A stretch of 64,000 nt of DNA from Methanorbis rubei (GTDB lineage: Archaea; Halobacteriota; Methanomicrobia; Methanomicrobiales; Methanocorpusculaceae), in the NCBI RefSeq assembly GCF_032714495.1, contig NZ_JAWDKB010000007.1, positions 79,134 through 143,133 on the forward strand, written 5' to 3'. The translations under genes and the position numbers were made by a program. The first letter of the stretch is position 1; the number at the start of each line of letters is the position of its first letter. This document shows positions 33,227-43,427 of the stretch, piece by piece. The notes beneath the pieces are model-generated. The model ran no database searches. It saw only the letters and a list, made by a program, of their open reading frames with translations, and was not told the origin of the DNA.

Positions 33227-33544
33227 ATGGGCAGTGAGGTGTATCAGGCACAGGTGCTTCGGGCATTCTTCGATACCATTACCGGTACCGACAGGAATCT
33301 CACCCGCATTTACATGTGCGTCATGTCGCTTGCCAAACTCAGAGGAGAAAGCCCTGAAAAGATGCGCTTTTTGATGGAGCAGATGCGTGCAAGCAAAGAA
33401 AAGCGTGAACTCTCCATCGACATTCTGGATTATATGGCAGAATCCGCGAACTCTCTTGAAGTGTGGGCAGGCCAGTCCGCATTCGGTATCACGACACCGG
33501 TCAAGTCCGAGGATTTCGGCGGAATCTCAATGGATTCCTTCTAA
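33227..33544 (+). CDS. Conserved 105-aa hypothetical protein
   Basis: A 105-residue, mostly alpha-helical protein (MGSEVYQAQVLRAFFDTITGTDRNLTRIYMCVMSLAKLRGESPEKMRFLMEQM...). It has no signal, membrane or metal motif. It follows the YchF gene by 41 bp on the same strand and may be cotranscribed. I cannot place it in a family. Confidence 0.65.
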   Translation: MGSEVYQAQVLRAFFDTITGTDRNLTRIYMCVMSLAKLRGESPEKMRFLMEQMRASKEKRELSIDILDYMAESANSLEVWAGQSAFGITTPVKSEDFGGISMDSF

Positions 33545-33618
33545 ACACTTTTTTTCGCCGTATTTGAAAGAAATACAAATACTACGTATTTATGTCACAA
33601 TAAGAAAATATTTATTAG

Positions 33619-35079
33619 ATGAGTTTTTTGGAGGTGCTCAATGACACCGTCACTACGGTTAACGGTGTCATAAATACCTACGCTTGGTATCTTGCGTTTG
33701 TATTCCTGATCGGTATCGGTCTGTATTTCACCATTAAATCCAATGGTGTGCAGCTGAACCGTCTTGGTGAGGCGTGCAGACTCGCCTTTACTGGTATTCG
33801 AGAAAAAAGAAGTAAACAGACCATCTCTTCCTTCCAGGCATTCTGTGTCAGTATGGGTGCCCGTATTGGTGTCGGTAACATCGCTGGTGTGGCGGTTGCT
33901 ATCGTATCCGGAGGTCCGGGAGCAGTGTTCTGGATGTGGGTCTTTGCCTTTATCGGTGCTGCAACCAGTTTCGTTGAGTGTACGATCGGTCAGATCTATA
34001 AAGAGAAGAAAGAGGACGGATTCTATCACGGAGGTCCGGCATACTATATCAAACACGGTCTGGGCAAGCCGAAGTTCGCTGCCTTCATCGCAGTTTTAAT
34101 TATCTTCACCTATGGTCTGATGTTTATCGGAGTACAGGCCAACACGGCAACCATTGCATTTTCCAATGCATTTGGCACTGACCAGCTTGTCTTTGCAGTC
34201 ATTATGACTGTTCTTGCAGCAGTCATCATCTTCGGTGGTATCAAGCGTGTTGCTAAGGCATCTGTGTGGATGGTGCCGGCAATGGCAATGCTGTGGATGA
34301 TCCTCTGTGCAGTGATTGTTCTCGTGAACTTTACCCAGGTATCCCTTGTTATTGAGACCATCTTCTCCTACGCCTTTGGTGTACAGGCATTCGTGGGCGG
34401 AGGAATTGGTGCTGCTATCATGTGGGGTCTGAAGCGTGGTGTCTTCTCCAACGAGGCTGGTATCGGTTCGATTCCAAACGTTTCCTCCTCGGCACATGTG
34501 AAGCACCCGGTCAAGCAAGGTCTTATCCAGTCAGTTGGTGTGTTAATTGACACACTGGTCGTCTGTTCTGCAACTGCATTTGTAGTTCTTATCTACACCA
34601 ACGTTGCCTACCCTGACTATGCAAACATCCCGACAAGCGGCGCAGTCCTCGTGCAGGAAGCAATGAGCTCTACGTTCCTCGGAGAAGCAGGTCCGTATGT
34701 GATTGCTCTCTTTATGCTGGTCTTTGCATTCAGCAGTCTTATCAGCTACTACTCGATGAGTGAGGCAAACGCGAAGTTCATTACCCAGCGCAAGGAAGCA
34801 ATCGTTATCCTGCGTGTGGCAATCGTCGCCATGGTGTTTGTTGCATCCATGATGTCGATGGGCCTTGCATGGGATATGGCAGACACGTTCCAGGCACTGA
34901 TGGGTATCTTCAACATGGGAGTGCTGCTCCTGCTCAGCAAGTATGCCTTTGAGGCACTCAAAGACTACTTTGATCAAAAGGCAAACGGTGTTGAGGAACC
35001 GATCTTCACGCCTGAGAGTATTTCCAACAGCAAGGGTGTGACCTGCTGGCCGGATACCGGCGAAGAGGATATGATCTAA
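33619..35079 (+). CDS. Sodium:alanine symporter (AGCS family)
   Basis: A 486-residue transporter with about eleven membrane helices. Family signatures include SSFQAFCVSMGARIGVGNIAGVAVAI near residue 72, GGPGAVFWMWVFAFIGAATSFVECTIGQIYK near 98, KRGVFSNEAGIGSIPNVSSSAHVKHPVKQG near 272 and the C-terminal helices. It imports alanine or glycine with Na+. No regulator lies beside it. The start at 33619 lacks an obvious ribosome-binding site. Confidence 0.95.
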   Translation: MSFLEVLNDTVTTVNGVINTYAWYLAFVFLIGIGLYFTIKSNGVQLNRLGEACRLAFTGIREKRSKQTISSFQAFCVSMGARIGVGNIAGVAVAIVSGGPGAVFWMWVFAFIGAATSFVECTIGQIYKEKKEDGFYHGGPAYYIKHGLGKPKFAAFIAVLIIFTYGLMFIGVQANTATIAFSNAFGTDQLVFAVIMTVLAAVIIFGGIKRVAKASVWMVPAMAMLWMILCAVIVLVNFTQVSLVIETIFSYAFGVQAFVGGGIGAAIMWGLKRGVFSNEAGIGSIPNVSSSAHVKHPVKQGLIQSVGVLIDTLVVCSATAFVVLIYTNVAYPDYANIPTSGAVLVQEAMSSTFLGEAGPYVIALFMLVFAFSSLISYYSMSEANAKFITQRKEAIVILRVAIVAMVFVASMMSMGLAWDMADTFQALMGIFNMGVLLLLSKYAFEALKDYFDQKANGVEEPIFTPESISNSKGVTCWPDTGEEDMI

Positions 35080-35268
35080 ACTCTGATCCCTTCCAAATCT
35101 TTTTTTTATTCGTGATTTTGTGTCGTAATTCGTTTATTGGTAGACATCATTTTTCATTGCTCGCAGCTCTCGTCTCACAGTGATGTTTCCAGTGGACGAC
35201 TCAGAAATACCAATGTCCTGCCTCCCCGTCCTGCAGATTCTTCTTTGAGAAGCACCAATGAGTATACA

Positions 35269-36111
35269 ATGGAATGCGTGCTGCTCGCAAGCGGAAGCAA
35301 AGGAAACAGCATCTACATCGGCAACGATGCGGATGCGATTGTGGTTGATGCCGGTGTCGGGTATCTGAAGCGTACGCTCGAAGATCTTTGTCTGGATACG
35401 TCCCGCGTTCGTGCGCTGTGTCTCACGCATGAACACTCCGATCATGTCCGCTCGGCAAAGGCGTTTGTAAAAGCGATGCATATTCCGGTCTATGCAACCG
35501 GAGGAACGCTCGACGCATCAGTTCGCGGAGGTTTTGTTCCGCAGTCTGCGGGACTCGTTCAGTGCCGCGATAAAATCGCGTCCACGCTTGGAAGCCTGAA
35601 CATCACCGCGTTTCGGACCTATCATGATGCTGCCGAGCCTTCGGGTTTTGTCATTGATGACGGTGAGTCCCGCATCGGTGTCTGCCTTGACACGCATGAG
35701 GTGACACCTGCGATGCTTGACATTCTTCGCGAATGTGACGCAGTTGTGCTGGAAAGCAACTACTGCTCCCCGGCCATGCAGACCGATAAATTTCCCGAGT
35801 GCGGGGAGTGCCGGAGTTGCGGCGCGAAATGCTGCGGCAACCGAAAGGTTCTGAGATTATATCCGCGGTATCTCAAAGACCGTATCCGCGACGACGGCCA
35901 TCTTTCCAATGAAGACTCTTCTGCGGTTGTGGCAGATCTCGCAAACGAGGTCGGAGTGATCGCCCTCGCACATCTCTCCGAGAACTACAACCGCCCGAAT
36001 CTTGCCCGCGAGTCTGCGGAGGATGCCGCAGGCGAATCAGGAGTACAAATTTTTGTCAGCGATCAACTGACCGGATACCGGGAGCAGCGACTCGTCCGGT
36101 TCAGGATATAA
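35269..36111 (+). CDS. MBL-fold metallohydrolase with cysteine-rich insert
   Basis: A 280-residue metallo-beta-lactamase-fold enzyme of the YycJ/WalJ type. [18 protein letters not shown] opens the domain, and the metal ligands are in [10 protein letters not shown] near residue 52, with [14 protein letters not shown] and [12 protein letters not shown]. The insert [14 protein letters not shown] near 180-195 lies immediately before the [17 protein letters not shown] block that normally follows the SNYD motif, and looks like an added zinc or Fe-S site. ATG 35269 fits the family start. It lies 10 bp before the DNA ligase gene, hinting at a DNA repair role. Confidence 0.85.
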   Translation: MECVLLASGSKGNSIYIGNDADAIVVDAGVGYLKRTLEDLCLDTSRVRALCLTHEHSDHVRSAKAFVKAMHIPVYATGGTLDASVRGGFVPQSAGLVQCRDKIASTLGSLNITAFRTYHDAAEPSGFVIDDGESRIGVCLDTHEVTPAMLDILRECDAVVLESNYCSPAMQTDKFPECGECRSCGAKCCGNRKVLRLYPRYLKDRIRDDGHLSNEDSSAVVADLANEVGVIALAHLSENYNRPNLARESAEDAAGESGVQIFVSDQLTGYREQRLVRFRI

Positions 36112-36121
36112 GGTATATACC

Positions 36122-37765
36122 ATGCTGTTTCGTGAATTTGCAGAGCTCTGCGACACCATAGAAAAAACCTCCTCGCGCCTTGCCATGGCTGATCTTTTAG
36201 CCGAGGTGTTTCCAACCCTGTCGGCCGATGACCTCCCGATCTTTGTCAGGTTTTCCCGCGGGAAAATTTTCCCTGACTGGTCGGCTGAGAAGCTTGGTTT
36301 TGGTCCGGGGCTTTTGTATGAAGCGCTTGCCTACGTTATCGGCAAAAAACGGGAGACCGTTATCTCCGCAATCAACAGTTCAGGCGATACGGGCAGGGTT
36401 GTCGAAGGACTTTTGGAGAAACGCGAACAGACGATGTTCTTCTCTGAAGAGCTTGAATTGCTTGACGTGCACTCGCGATTCGTGCAGATGGCAAAAACGT
36501 CCGGCAGAAAGTCTCAGCAGGAACGTATGCGTTCCGCCCAGTATCTGTTTTCCAACGCGTCCCCTCTTGAAGGCAGATATCTTGCCAGACTGATGCTTGA
36601 AGAGATGCGTATCGGTGTCGGTGAAGGTGTTGTCAGGGAAGCGGTTGCAAAAGGGTTCGCAGTTTCTGAGGAGATTGTTGAACACGCTCATCAGGCGCTG
36701 AATGATCTCGGCGAAGTGGCACTTTTAGCAAAGACCAATTCAGCAGCACTCGCAGAAGTGCGGATAACTCCTTTCCGGCCGGTCAAGATGATGCTTGCCC
36801 AGGCAGGTTCAATCACCGGCATGGTCGAGACCCATGGTTCAGTAGTTGCGGAAAATAAGTACGACGGCAGCAGATTTCAGTTTCACAAAGTGGGCAGTAA
36901 GACTGCTATCTACTCCCGCCGTCTTGAGGAGATGACAAAGTCCCTTCCTGACGTTGTGGCACTTTTGACAGCCGCAACTGATCACGACGTCATCATCGAC
37001 GGCGAAGTTATTGCGATGCAGGATGGAAAACCGATGCCGTTTCAGACCGTGCTTCGAAGAATCCGAAGAAAGCATGATGTCGCGGAGGTTGCCGGGGCCA
37101 TCAGCATGCAACCGCGGGTGTTTGACATTCTCGTCTGCGACGGCGAGACCCTGATTGATAAGCCGCTGTCAGAGCGGCGGAGTATTCTCGAATCCGTGAT
37201 GAAGGAGTTCGTTGCCCCTCAGATGGTGAGCGACTCATCCGAAGATATTGAGCGGTATTATCATGCCGCTCTCGATAGCGGCAACGAAGGAATCATGCTG
37301 AAGGTCCCTGACTCTCCTTATCTCCCCGGCAATCGGGGCAAGCTCTGGATAAAGATAAAACCCGAGGTCGACACGATCGATCTCACCGTTATCGGTGCCG
37401 AGTGGGGTGAGGGAAAACGTGCGAAAATGTTTGGATCGTTCCTGCTTGCCTGTCAGGATGAGAACGGGGATCTATTGGAGCTGAGCCGCGTTGCAACCGG
37501 TATCGATGACGCGATGCTTGCCGAGCTGTACGAACTCTTTAAGGAAAAAATTGTTGCCGAACACGGCAAAACCGTTGTGTTCGAACCGGACGTTGTCTTT
37601 GAAGTAGGATACGCTGAACTGCAGAGAAGCACGAATTATGCAGCAGGATACGCTCTGCGATTCCCCAGATTTGTCCGTCTGAGGGATGACAAGGATCCAA
37701 GCGAGATCGAAACGATCGAGTCTCTTGCCAGAAGATACTCGATGCAAAATAAAGCCGGCCAGTAA
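36122..37765 (+). CDS. lig: ATP-dependent DNA ligase
   Basis: A 547-residue archaeal-type replicative ligase. The N-terminal DNA-binding domain covers residues 1-230. Motif I is [13 protein letters not shown] with catalytic Lys near 244; motif III is VFDILVCDG near 335; motif IV is EGIMLK near 397; motif V is WIKIKPE near 414; and the OB-domain end motif is [14 protein letters not shown] near 520. It joins Okazaki fragments. It forms a likely transcription unit with the MBL hydrolase just upstream. Confidence 0.96.
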   Translation: MLFREFAELCDTIEKTSSRLAMADLLAEVFPTLSADDLPIFVRFSRGKIFPDWSAEKLGFGPGLLYEALAYVIGKKRETVISAINSSGDTGRVVEGLLEKREQTMFFSEELELLDVHSRFVQMAKTSGRKSQQERMRSAQYLFSNASPLEGRYLARLMLEEMRIGVGEGVVREAVAKGFAVSEEIVEHAHQALNDLGEVALLAKTNSAALAEVRITPFRPVKMMLAQAGSITGMVETHGSVVAENKYDGSRFQFHKVGSKTAIYSRRLEEMTKSLPDVVALLTAATDHDVIIDGEVIAMQDGKPMPFQTVLRRIRRKHDVAEVAGAISMQPRVFDILVCDGETLIDKPLSERRSILESVMKEFVAPQMVSDSSEDIERYYHAALDSGNEGIMLKVPDSPYLPGNRGKLWIKIKPEVDTIDLTVIGAEWGEGKRAKMFGSFLLACQDENGDLLELSRVATGIDDAMLAELYELFKEKIVAEHGKTVVFEPDVVFEVGYAELQRSTNYAAGYALRFPRFVRLRDDKDPSEIETIESLARRYSMQNKAGQ

Positions 37766-37879
37766 AGCTTCTTTTTTCCTCTTTTTTCCTGAAACATTTG
37801 TTCTACCGCTTCTTCTCAGAAGGCAAGTTTATGTAGACTCAATGAAGAATTATTAGTAGCATTTTGGCGAGGCATTCGT

Positions 37880-40156
37880 GTGATATCTCCACTTGAAAAG
37901 ATTAATGACTATATTGTGAACCGGCCCTTTTTGGTTGGCTGTTTCCTGATTGTTCTCATTTTGCTCGCAGTATTCGGAGCAAGTACTCTCTCCATGAGTA
38001 CTGAGACACAGGATTCGGACAAGCTCAAGCATGGTTCCTATATTGCGGAAAGTTACAAGAATAACTTCCAGTCGGCCTCTATCATGCTGATGGTACAGGC
38101 CGATTCGGTAACGGATGTCGTCGTTGTTGACAAAGTTTACACTTTGGAGCAACAGTATCTCTCGGTGCAAGGGGTTGCATCGGCACAGAGTGTCTATGAT
38201 GTTTTAGCTTTGTATAATGGCGGAACCATTCCGCAAAATCAGGCAACAATTGATGCTGTAGTGGCTCAAATTCCTGCAGACATTACCACATCCATTATGC
38301 CGAACGGGCAGCTTGCGATTGTTTTGATCAAGCTGGATACGGGAACTTCTTCTGCAAAACAGCAGAGTATTCTCAATGACCTTCGAAGCATGACGGATGC
38401 TGCTGATGTCCCTCCGGGAGTTACACTGACATTCACCGGTAGCGCTGCCATGCAGCAGGATATGGGCGGCGACCTCGGCGGAAACATGATCATGCTGCTG
38501 GTTGCGGCAATTGCTCTGATGACCATTGCCTGCAGACTGCTCTTCAACCATGTCCGCTATCCGCTGCTCTCGATCGTGAGTGTGTTCACGGGTCTTATCC
38601 TGACGTTTGGTATGATGGGTATTGTCGGTCTGCCGTTCTCGATGACAACGATTGGTGCACTGCCGATTCTCTTAGGTATTGGTGTGGACTATGCAATTCA
38701 GGTTCATTCGCGTCTTGATGATGAGGCAAGACGGCATCCTTTGCCCGAGGCAATTAAGATTGCAATCACCAAGACGGGTTCTGCGGTATTTTATGCAATG
38801 ATTGCAAGTGCCTGCGGTTTCCTTGCAATGATGGTTTCCACACTGCCTGACATCCGTCAGTTTGGTATCACGGCAATTCTTGGTATTGCCTGTTGTTATG
38901 TTGCGGCACTGCTGATTATCCCGCTGGCGGCAATTCTCACGAACTACACGCCAAAGCCGCACAAGGTTCTGCCGAACGGTGAGATCAAGAAGCCGTTCTC
39001 CGAGACCTACAACCAGATTCTGCACAAACTCACCATGCGGGTGACAAAATACGCAATCCCGATTATGCTGATCCTCTGTATTATCGGATTCACGGGTCTC
39101 TATCTTGATGAGGAGGTTCCGGTCAGTACAGATATGAAGTCGTATGTGCCCGGAGACATGCCGGCAATTGTGAACATTAACACGGTTACCCGTGCGATGG
39201 GCGATACCGGAGGTTTCCCAGTGTATGTACAGGGCGGGGAGCTGACGAGTCCTGATGTGATTGAGTGGATGTATAAGTGGGGCTATCATGAACTGGCATT
39301 GTATAACACGCAGTTTACGAGTGTGTCCAGCATTGCAACGGTGATTGTTCAGAAGAACGGCGGTGTTATTCCAACTACGCAGGTGGAGATCGATAATATT
39401 CTGAACTCAATGTCAGAGTCAGAGAAGGCATCTTACCTGAAGGACAACTCGCAGGCGATTATCAACTTCGGTATGAAGTCGCTGTCAGAAGCCCAGCAGC
39501 GTTCTCTCGTAACAGAAGTTACGGCCGACGTCCAGTTCTTTGCTCCGCCTCCGGGCGTTGAAGCAGTGGTGACCGGCAGCCCGTACTCGTTTGTTGAGAT
39601 GATGAACGATATCCGTGAAGGTAAGACGAAGATGACGCTGCTTGCATTCGTGATCATCTTTGCGTTCCTGGCACTCCTCTACCGCAGTGCCGGTATGGCA
39701 ATCTGTCCGCTGATTCCGATCGTGATGATTATCGGCTGGAATGGTGCGGCGATGTACATCTTCAGCATCGATTACACGATCCTGACGGCAACGATGGGGG
39801 CGATGACGATTGGTGTGGCTGCTGAGTACTGTATTATGATGGTCGAGCGTATTTACGAGGAGATGGAGCATCATGATACGGTTACTGCGGTGGAAAACGG
39901 TACCGGAAAGATCGGTACGGCAATTACGGTCTCTGGTTGTGCGACGATGTGCGGTTTCTCGGCACTGTTGTTCTCCAACTTCCCGATCATCAGCGGATTT
40001 GGTATGGTGACGGTAATTGCGATGGCGTTCACGCTGTTCGGTGCGGTCATTGCAGTGCCTGCAACAGTTGCGATCGTTCTGAAAAACCGCAAACGCGGCA
40101 AGCTGGATGAGGACGGGGACTCCTCGCGCAATGCGATGAATTGTCCGGTCCTCTAA
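37880..40156 (+). CDS. RND superfamily exporter (HAE3/MMPL-like)
   Basis: A 758-residue membrane protein with two repeats of one helix, a large external domain and five helices. The first half has VNRPFLVGCFLIVLILLAVFG at the N-terminus and GALPILLGIGVDYAIQVHSRLDDE near residue 260. The second half has the matching MGAMTIGVAAEYCIMMVERIYEE near 640. Acidic residues in these helices carry the proton or ion path. The family exports hydrophobic compounds; in archaea isoprenoid or quinone-like substrates have been suggested. There is no adaptor gene nearby. Start appears to be GTG at 37880. Confidence 0.93.
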   Translation: MISPLEKINDYIVNRPFLVGCFLIVLILLAVFGASTLSMSTETQDSDKLKHGSYIAESYKNNFQSASIMLMVQADSVTDVVVVDKVYTLEQQYLSVQGVASAQSVYDVLALYNGGTIPQNQATIDAVVAQIPADITTSIMPNGQLAIVLIKLDTGTSSAKQQSILNDLRSMTDAADVPPGVTLTFTGSAAMQQDMGGDLGGNMIMLLVAAIALMTIACRLLFNHVRYPLLSIVSVFTGLILTFGMMGIVGLPFSMTTIGALPILLGIGVDYAIQVHSRLDDEARRHPLPEAIKIAITKTGSAVFYAMIASACGFLAMMVSTLPDIRQFGITAILGIACCYVAALLIIPLAAILTNYTPKPHKVLPNGEIKKPFSETYNQILHKLTMRVTKYAIPIMLILCIIGFTGLYLDEEVPVSTDMKSYVPGDMPAIVNINTVTRAMGDTGGFPVYVQGGELTSPDVIEWMYKWGYHELALYNTQFTSVSSIATVIVQKNGGVIPTTQVEIDNILNSMSESEKASYLKDNSQAIINFGMKSLSEAQQRSLVTEVTADVQFFAPPPGVEAVVTGSPYSFVEMMNDIREGKTKMTLLAFVIIFAFLALLYRSAGMAICPLIPIVMIIGWNGAAMYIFSIDYTILTATMGAMTIGVAAEYCIMMVERIYEEMEHHDTVTAVENGTGKIGTAITVSGCATMCGFSALLFSNFPIISGFGMVTVIAMAFTLFGAVIAVPATVAIVLKNRKRGKLDEDGDSSRNAMNCPVL

Positions 40157-40228
40157 ATTATTTTTTGTAGCCATCACAATGCATCCCGCATTTTTCGTGG
40201 GATGCCGATGTAAAATTAGAAAAAAAAG

Positions 40229-40750
40229 TTACACTGATTTTTCTTCAGCCATGCGGGCAACAATCTTTGCCACGTACCTGCCGAAGTTTACGCCATGCTC
40301 GATATCTGTCTCGTTCAGCTGACCATCCGCTGCAAGACCGTAATGTCCGCCTGAGTGTTCCTCGTTGCCTTCCGAGTTTGCGATTGGATCTCCCACCACA
40401 ATCATTCCGTGAATCAGCATCGCCTGAACGATTGATAAAATCGCCGTCTCTTTGCCTCCGGTCCGGTCGCCTGCCGTAGTAAACGCAGCTCCAACCTTGC
40501 CGCAGAGCTTTCCCCGAACAAATGTCGTATCATCGATCAGCTCCTTGAACTCGGATGCAACTCCGCCGAAGTAGACCGGAGAGCCAAGAATGATACCATC
40601 ATATCTGACAAAATCGCTTGCAGTCACGCGGTTGAATGCGAGAACATCAACATTCATGCCGGCAACCTCGGCAGCGCCTCGGCCTATTGCCTCAGCAAGG
40701 AGTTTTGTCTTACCGGTACGGCTGTAGCAGGTAACAAGTATCGAAGCCAT
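40229..40750 (-). CDS. Flavodoxin / WrbA-like NAD(P)H oxidoreductase
   Basis: A 173-residue flavodoxin-fold protein. The FMN phosphate loop is CYSRTGKTKLLAEAIG at residues 8-23, GIILGSPVYFGGVASEFKELID near 52 is the second FMN loop, and AAFTTAGDRTGGKETAILSI is the third. Close to WrbA and archaeal iron-sulfur-independent flavoproteins. It probably carries out two-electron reduction of quinones or other acceptors. It is monocistronic. Confidence 0.9.
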   Translation of the reverse strand: MASILVTCYSRTGKTKLLAEAIGRGAAEVAGMNVDVLAFNRVTASDFVRYDGIILGSPVYFGGVASEFKELIDDTTFVRGKLCGKVGAAFTTAGDRTGGKETAILSIVQAMLIHGMIVVGDPIANSEGNEEHSGGHYGLAADGQLNETDIEHGVNFGRYVAKIVARMAEEKSV

Positions 40751-40801
40751 TCTATTCTATATGTTAGAACATGTCAGGTTTTAAAGTTCGGCATTGAGTA
40801 T

Positions 40802-41143
40802 TTAGCCTCTTTCATATTCTGGCTCATCTTCATCAACCCCGTCCTTGTAGTACCACAGATCGTAGGTCTCATACACCCCGAGCTCCTTTGCAATCTTCAC
40901 CGCAAGCGTGTGCCAGCACTCCTTTCCATACAGTCGTGCATCACAGCTGCAAAAATCTCCTTCCACATAATACTCGCCTGAGTTTCCAACCACCACGAAA
41001 TAATCCTTATACTTTTTCACGCGATTGTCGGAGACTGCGTCAACCGCATCGCTGCCGCGCTTGCCGTATGCGTGGATGAAGGCCTGACGGACCGTGTCTG
41101 TCAGACCTCTCTCGGATCGTAAAACCTGCCAGGGATGAATCAT
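40802..41143 (-). CDS. SWIM zinc-finger protein
   Basis: A 113-residue protein with a SWIM finger (FCSCDARLYGKECWHTLAVKIAKEL, pattern CxC...CxH) near residues 63-90. SWIM domains bind DNA or protein partners and often accompany helicases or recombination factors. It overlaps the Nif3-like gene by 4 nt (ATGA), so is coupled to it. The acidic tail DEDEPEYERG is notable. Function unknown. Confidence 0.85.
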   Translation of the reverse strand: MIHPWQVLRSERGLTDTVRQAFIHAYGKRGSDAVDAVSDNRVKKYKDYFVVVGNSGEYYVEGDFCSCDARLYGKECWHTLAVKIAKELGVYETYDLWYYKDGVDEDEPEYERG

Positions 41144-41847
41144 AAAATAATCGAAGTCTCAGGAATATCCTCAATAAATATCCAGTCGTTCCGCTTTGCA
41201 AGAGCACGCATGCCGGGAGCCTCAAGAGCATAATGCGTTGCCTCAATACAGGGAATCGGCGACTCGCGGGCAATGTTATACTTCAGCTCCGAGGCAAGAT
41301 ATGCCTGAGCCCCGAGACTTTCCGCCTCCTCGATCAGCTCCCAGTCAAATGCCGAACCGCCCGCTGCCGCAAGACGCGTTACTCCGTCCAAGTCTCCCCA
41401 GACGCGGAGACTGCATCCAAGTTTTGACGCAATCTCTTCAAAGGACATCGTCATCGTTCCAACAATTTCGAGCGACCCCTTCACGCAGTCGGTGAGTCCG
41501 ATCTCATCAGCCAGACAGTCGTTAATTCCGCCGTCTGCATGATCATAGTTCGTGTGCATCGCATACAGATTGATATTTTCCCGCATCAATGGCTTTGCCA
41601 CATCCGCATCCCTGCCGACAATTCCATGCATCGGTGCCCAGAATGGAGGATGATGCACAACAAGAGCATCAACGCCAAGCTCTGCTGCCATCTCCGTAAC
41701 ATGTGGTGTTGCGTCCAGCGCACAGGCAACCGTTCTCACATCGTATGTTCCCTCAACGATCAGACCGATCTTTCCGGTGTCGAACTCTTCAGCGAGACCT
41801 GGCGGTGCAATCTCCTCGAGTTTTTTGATGAATTCACTGAGGTACAT
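41140..41847 (-). CDS. Nif3-like dinuclear metal-centre protein
   Basis: A 235-residue NIF3/YbgI family protein forming hexameric rings with a two-metal site. Ligand motifs are LVVHHPPFW near residue 62, YAMHTNYDHADGG near 95 and ATHYALEAPG near 202. The family has been annotated as GTP cyclohydrolase type 2 without strong support, so that name is best avoided. It is coupled to the SWIM gene downstream and divergent from the homocysteine operon across 71 bp. Confidence 0.92.
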   Translation of the reverse strand: MYLSEFIKKLEEIAPPGLAEEFDTGKIGLIVEGTYDVRTVACALDATPHVTEMAAELGVDALVVHHPPFWAPMHGIVGRDADVAKPLMRENINLYAMHTNYDHADGGINDCLADEIGLTDCVKGSLEIVGTMTMSFEEIASKLGCSLRVWGDLDGVTRLAAAGGSAFDWELIEEAESLGAQAYLASELKYNIARESPIPCIEATHYALEAPGMRALAKRNDWIFIEDIPETSIIL

Positions 41848-41918
41848 TGATTATAGTATTGTCTTCCAATGATTAATAACTGATTTTATATACCAGAAGC
41901 AGAGAGATATAGGTCTAT

Positions 41919-43427
41919 ATGTACAAATCCATCGATGATATCAACGAACGTATCCGCGATGGAAGCGTGCGGGTTGTAACGGCCGAAGAGATGCCGGACA
42001 TCGTCGATGAACTCGGAGTGTCCGGAGCCCTCCGGGAAGTGGACGTTGTCACAACCGGCACCTTCGGAGCAATGTGCTCATCAGGAGCGTTCCTCAACTT
42101 CGGTCACTCAGAAATACCGATCCGCATGGAAAAAATGTGGCTTAACGGGGTTGAAGCATACGGAGGTATTGCATCAGTCGACTGCTATATCGGGGCAACT
42201 CAGGAATCAACCACCAAAGGTATTGAGTACGGCGGAGCTCACGTCATTGAAGATCTCATTGCCGGAAAAGCGGTCGAGTTACAGGCCCGCGGTAAAGGAA
42301 CCGACTGCTATCCCCGCCAGTCGATCACGAACGAGTTCACACTTGCCGATCTCAATCAGGCGGTTATGCTCAATCCGCGAAACTCGTATCAGTGCTATAA
42401 CGCGGCAACTAACATGGGCGGCCGTCCGATCAAAACCTACATGGGATACCTCCTGCCGGGCCACCGCAACATCACGTACTCGGGCGCTGGCGCTCTTTCA
42501 CCGCTTCCCAATGATCCGACATTTTCGGTGATCGGTTCAGGAACTCCGATCTTCCTTGGCGGCGCGAACGGGACAGTCGTCGGCGAAGGAACCCAGCACT
42601 CGCCGGGCGCAGGATTTGGAACCCTCATGACGACAGGCGACATGAAGGAGATGTCGCCTGAGTATATTCGTGCAGCAAGCATGACCGGCTACGGAGTTAC
42701 CATGTATGTCGGTGTCGGTATTCCGATCCCTCTCTTAAACGAGGAGATCGTGAAACACACTGCCGTCCGCGACGAAGATATTGTGACCAGCATTGTGGAC
42801 TACGGAACTCCAATGCGCGACCGTCCGGTTGTCAGAAAAGTCACCTACAAGGAACTGAAGAGCGGCTCTGTTGAAATTGATGGCGAAGAGATCAAGACCT
42901 CGCCGCTCTCCAGCTACAAAAAAGCCCGCGAGGTTGCCAATGAACTGAAGGCAAGAGTTGAGAACGGTTCCTTCCTGATGGCCTGCGCGACACGCGAAAT
43001 AAATGCCGTAAAGAAGAACAGACCTATGTCAGAGCACGGTGTCGTCCGCCGCGTAAGCGAGATGATGACGTCAACCTTTGTGACCATCACTGGCGAGAAA
43101 AATGTCAAGGAAGCGGCGACCCTTCTTCTCAAAGGAAACACCAATCATCTGCCGGTCATTGCCGCCGAAAATCGGCTGATCGGTATTGTCACCACCTATG
43201 ACATCTCAAAAGCGTTTGCCCGCGATGAAGAGGACAAATGCGTGTCAGATATTATGACAAGAAACGTGATCACCGCACTGCCTGACGAGCCGGTCGACCT
43301 CGCGGCACGCAGACTTCAGCAGCACAATATCGGCGCACTGGTTGTGGTTGATCCTGCCAAAAAAGTTCTCGGCATGCTCAACTCCTATGCATTGGGTGAT
43401 CTTGTCGGAGAGAGGTGGCATCAATGA
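41919..43427 (+). CDS. Homocysteine biosynthesis protein (DUF39-CBS)
   Basis: A 502-residue homologue of Methanosarcina acetivorans MA1821, which with MA1822 makes homocysteine from aspartate semialdehyde and sulfide. The DUF39 catalytic domain (residues 1-350) has Cys residues equivalent to those implicated in persulfide chemistry, in AMCSSGAFLNFGHSE (C53) and GKGTDCYPRQ (C130). Two CBS domains (about 385-500, MTSTFVTITGEKN and MTRNVITALPDEP) suggest adenosyl-ligand regulation. It overlaps the NIL-ferredoxin gene by 4 nt and leads a three-gene operon. Confidence 0.93.
   Translation: MYKSIDDINERIRDGSVRVVTAEEMPDIVDELGVSGALREVDVVTTGTFGAMCSSGAFLNFGHSEIPIRMEKMWLNGVEAYGGIASVDCYIGATQESTTKGIEYGGAHVIEDLIAGKAVELQARGKGTDCYPRQSITNEFTLADLNQAVMLNPRNSYQCYNAATNMGGRPIKTYMGYLLPGHRNITYSGAGALSPLPNDPTFSVIGSGTPIFLGGANGTVVGEGTQHSPGAGFGTLMTTGDMKEMSPEYIRAASMTGYGVTMYVGVGIPIPLLNEEIVKHTAVRDEDIVTSIVDYGTPMRDRPVVRKVTYKELKSGSVEIDGEEIKTSPLSSYKKAREVANELKARVENGSFLMACATREINAVKKNRPMSEHGVVRRVSEMMTSTFVTITGEKNVKEAATLLLKGNTNHLPVIAAENRLIGIVTTYDISKAFARDEEDKCVSDIMTRNVITALPDEPVDLAARRLQQHNIGALVVVDPAKKVLGMLNSYALGDLVGERWHQ

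Noticed and set aside
41140..41847. GTP cyclohydrolase I type 2 as function for the Nif3-like gene
   Set aside because: The fold supports a dinuclear metal protein only; the GTP cyclohydrolase name is not backed by motifs or neighbours here.
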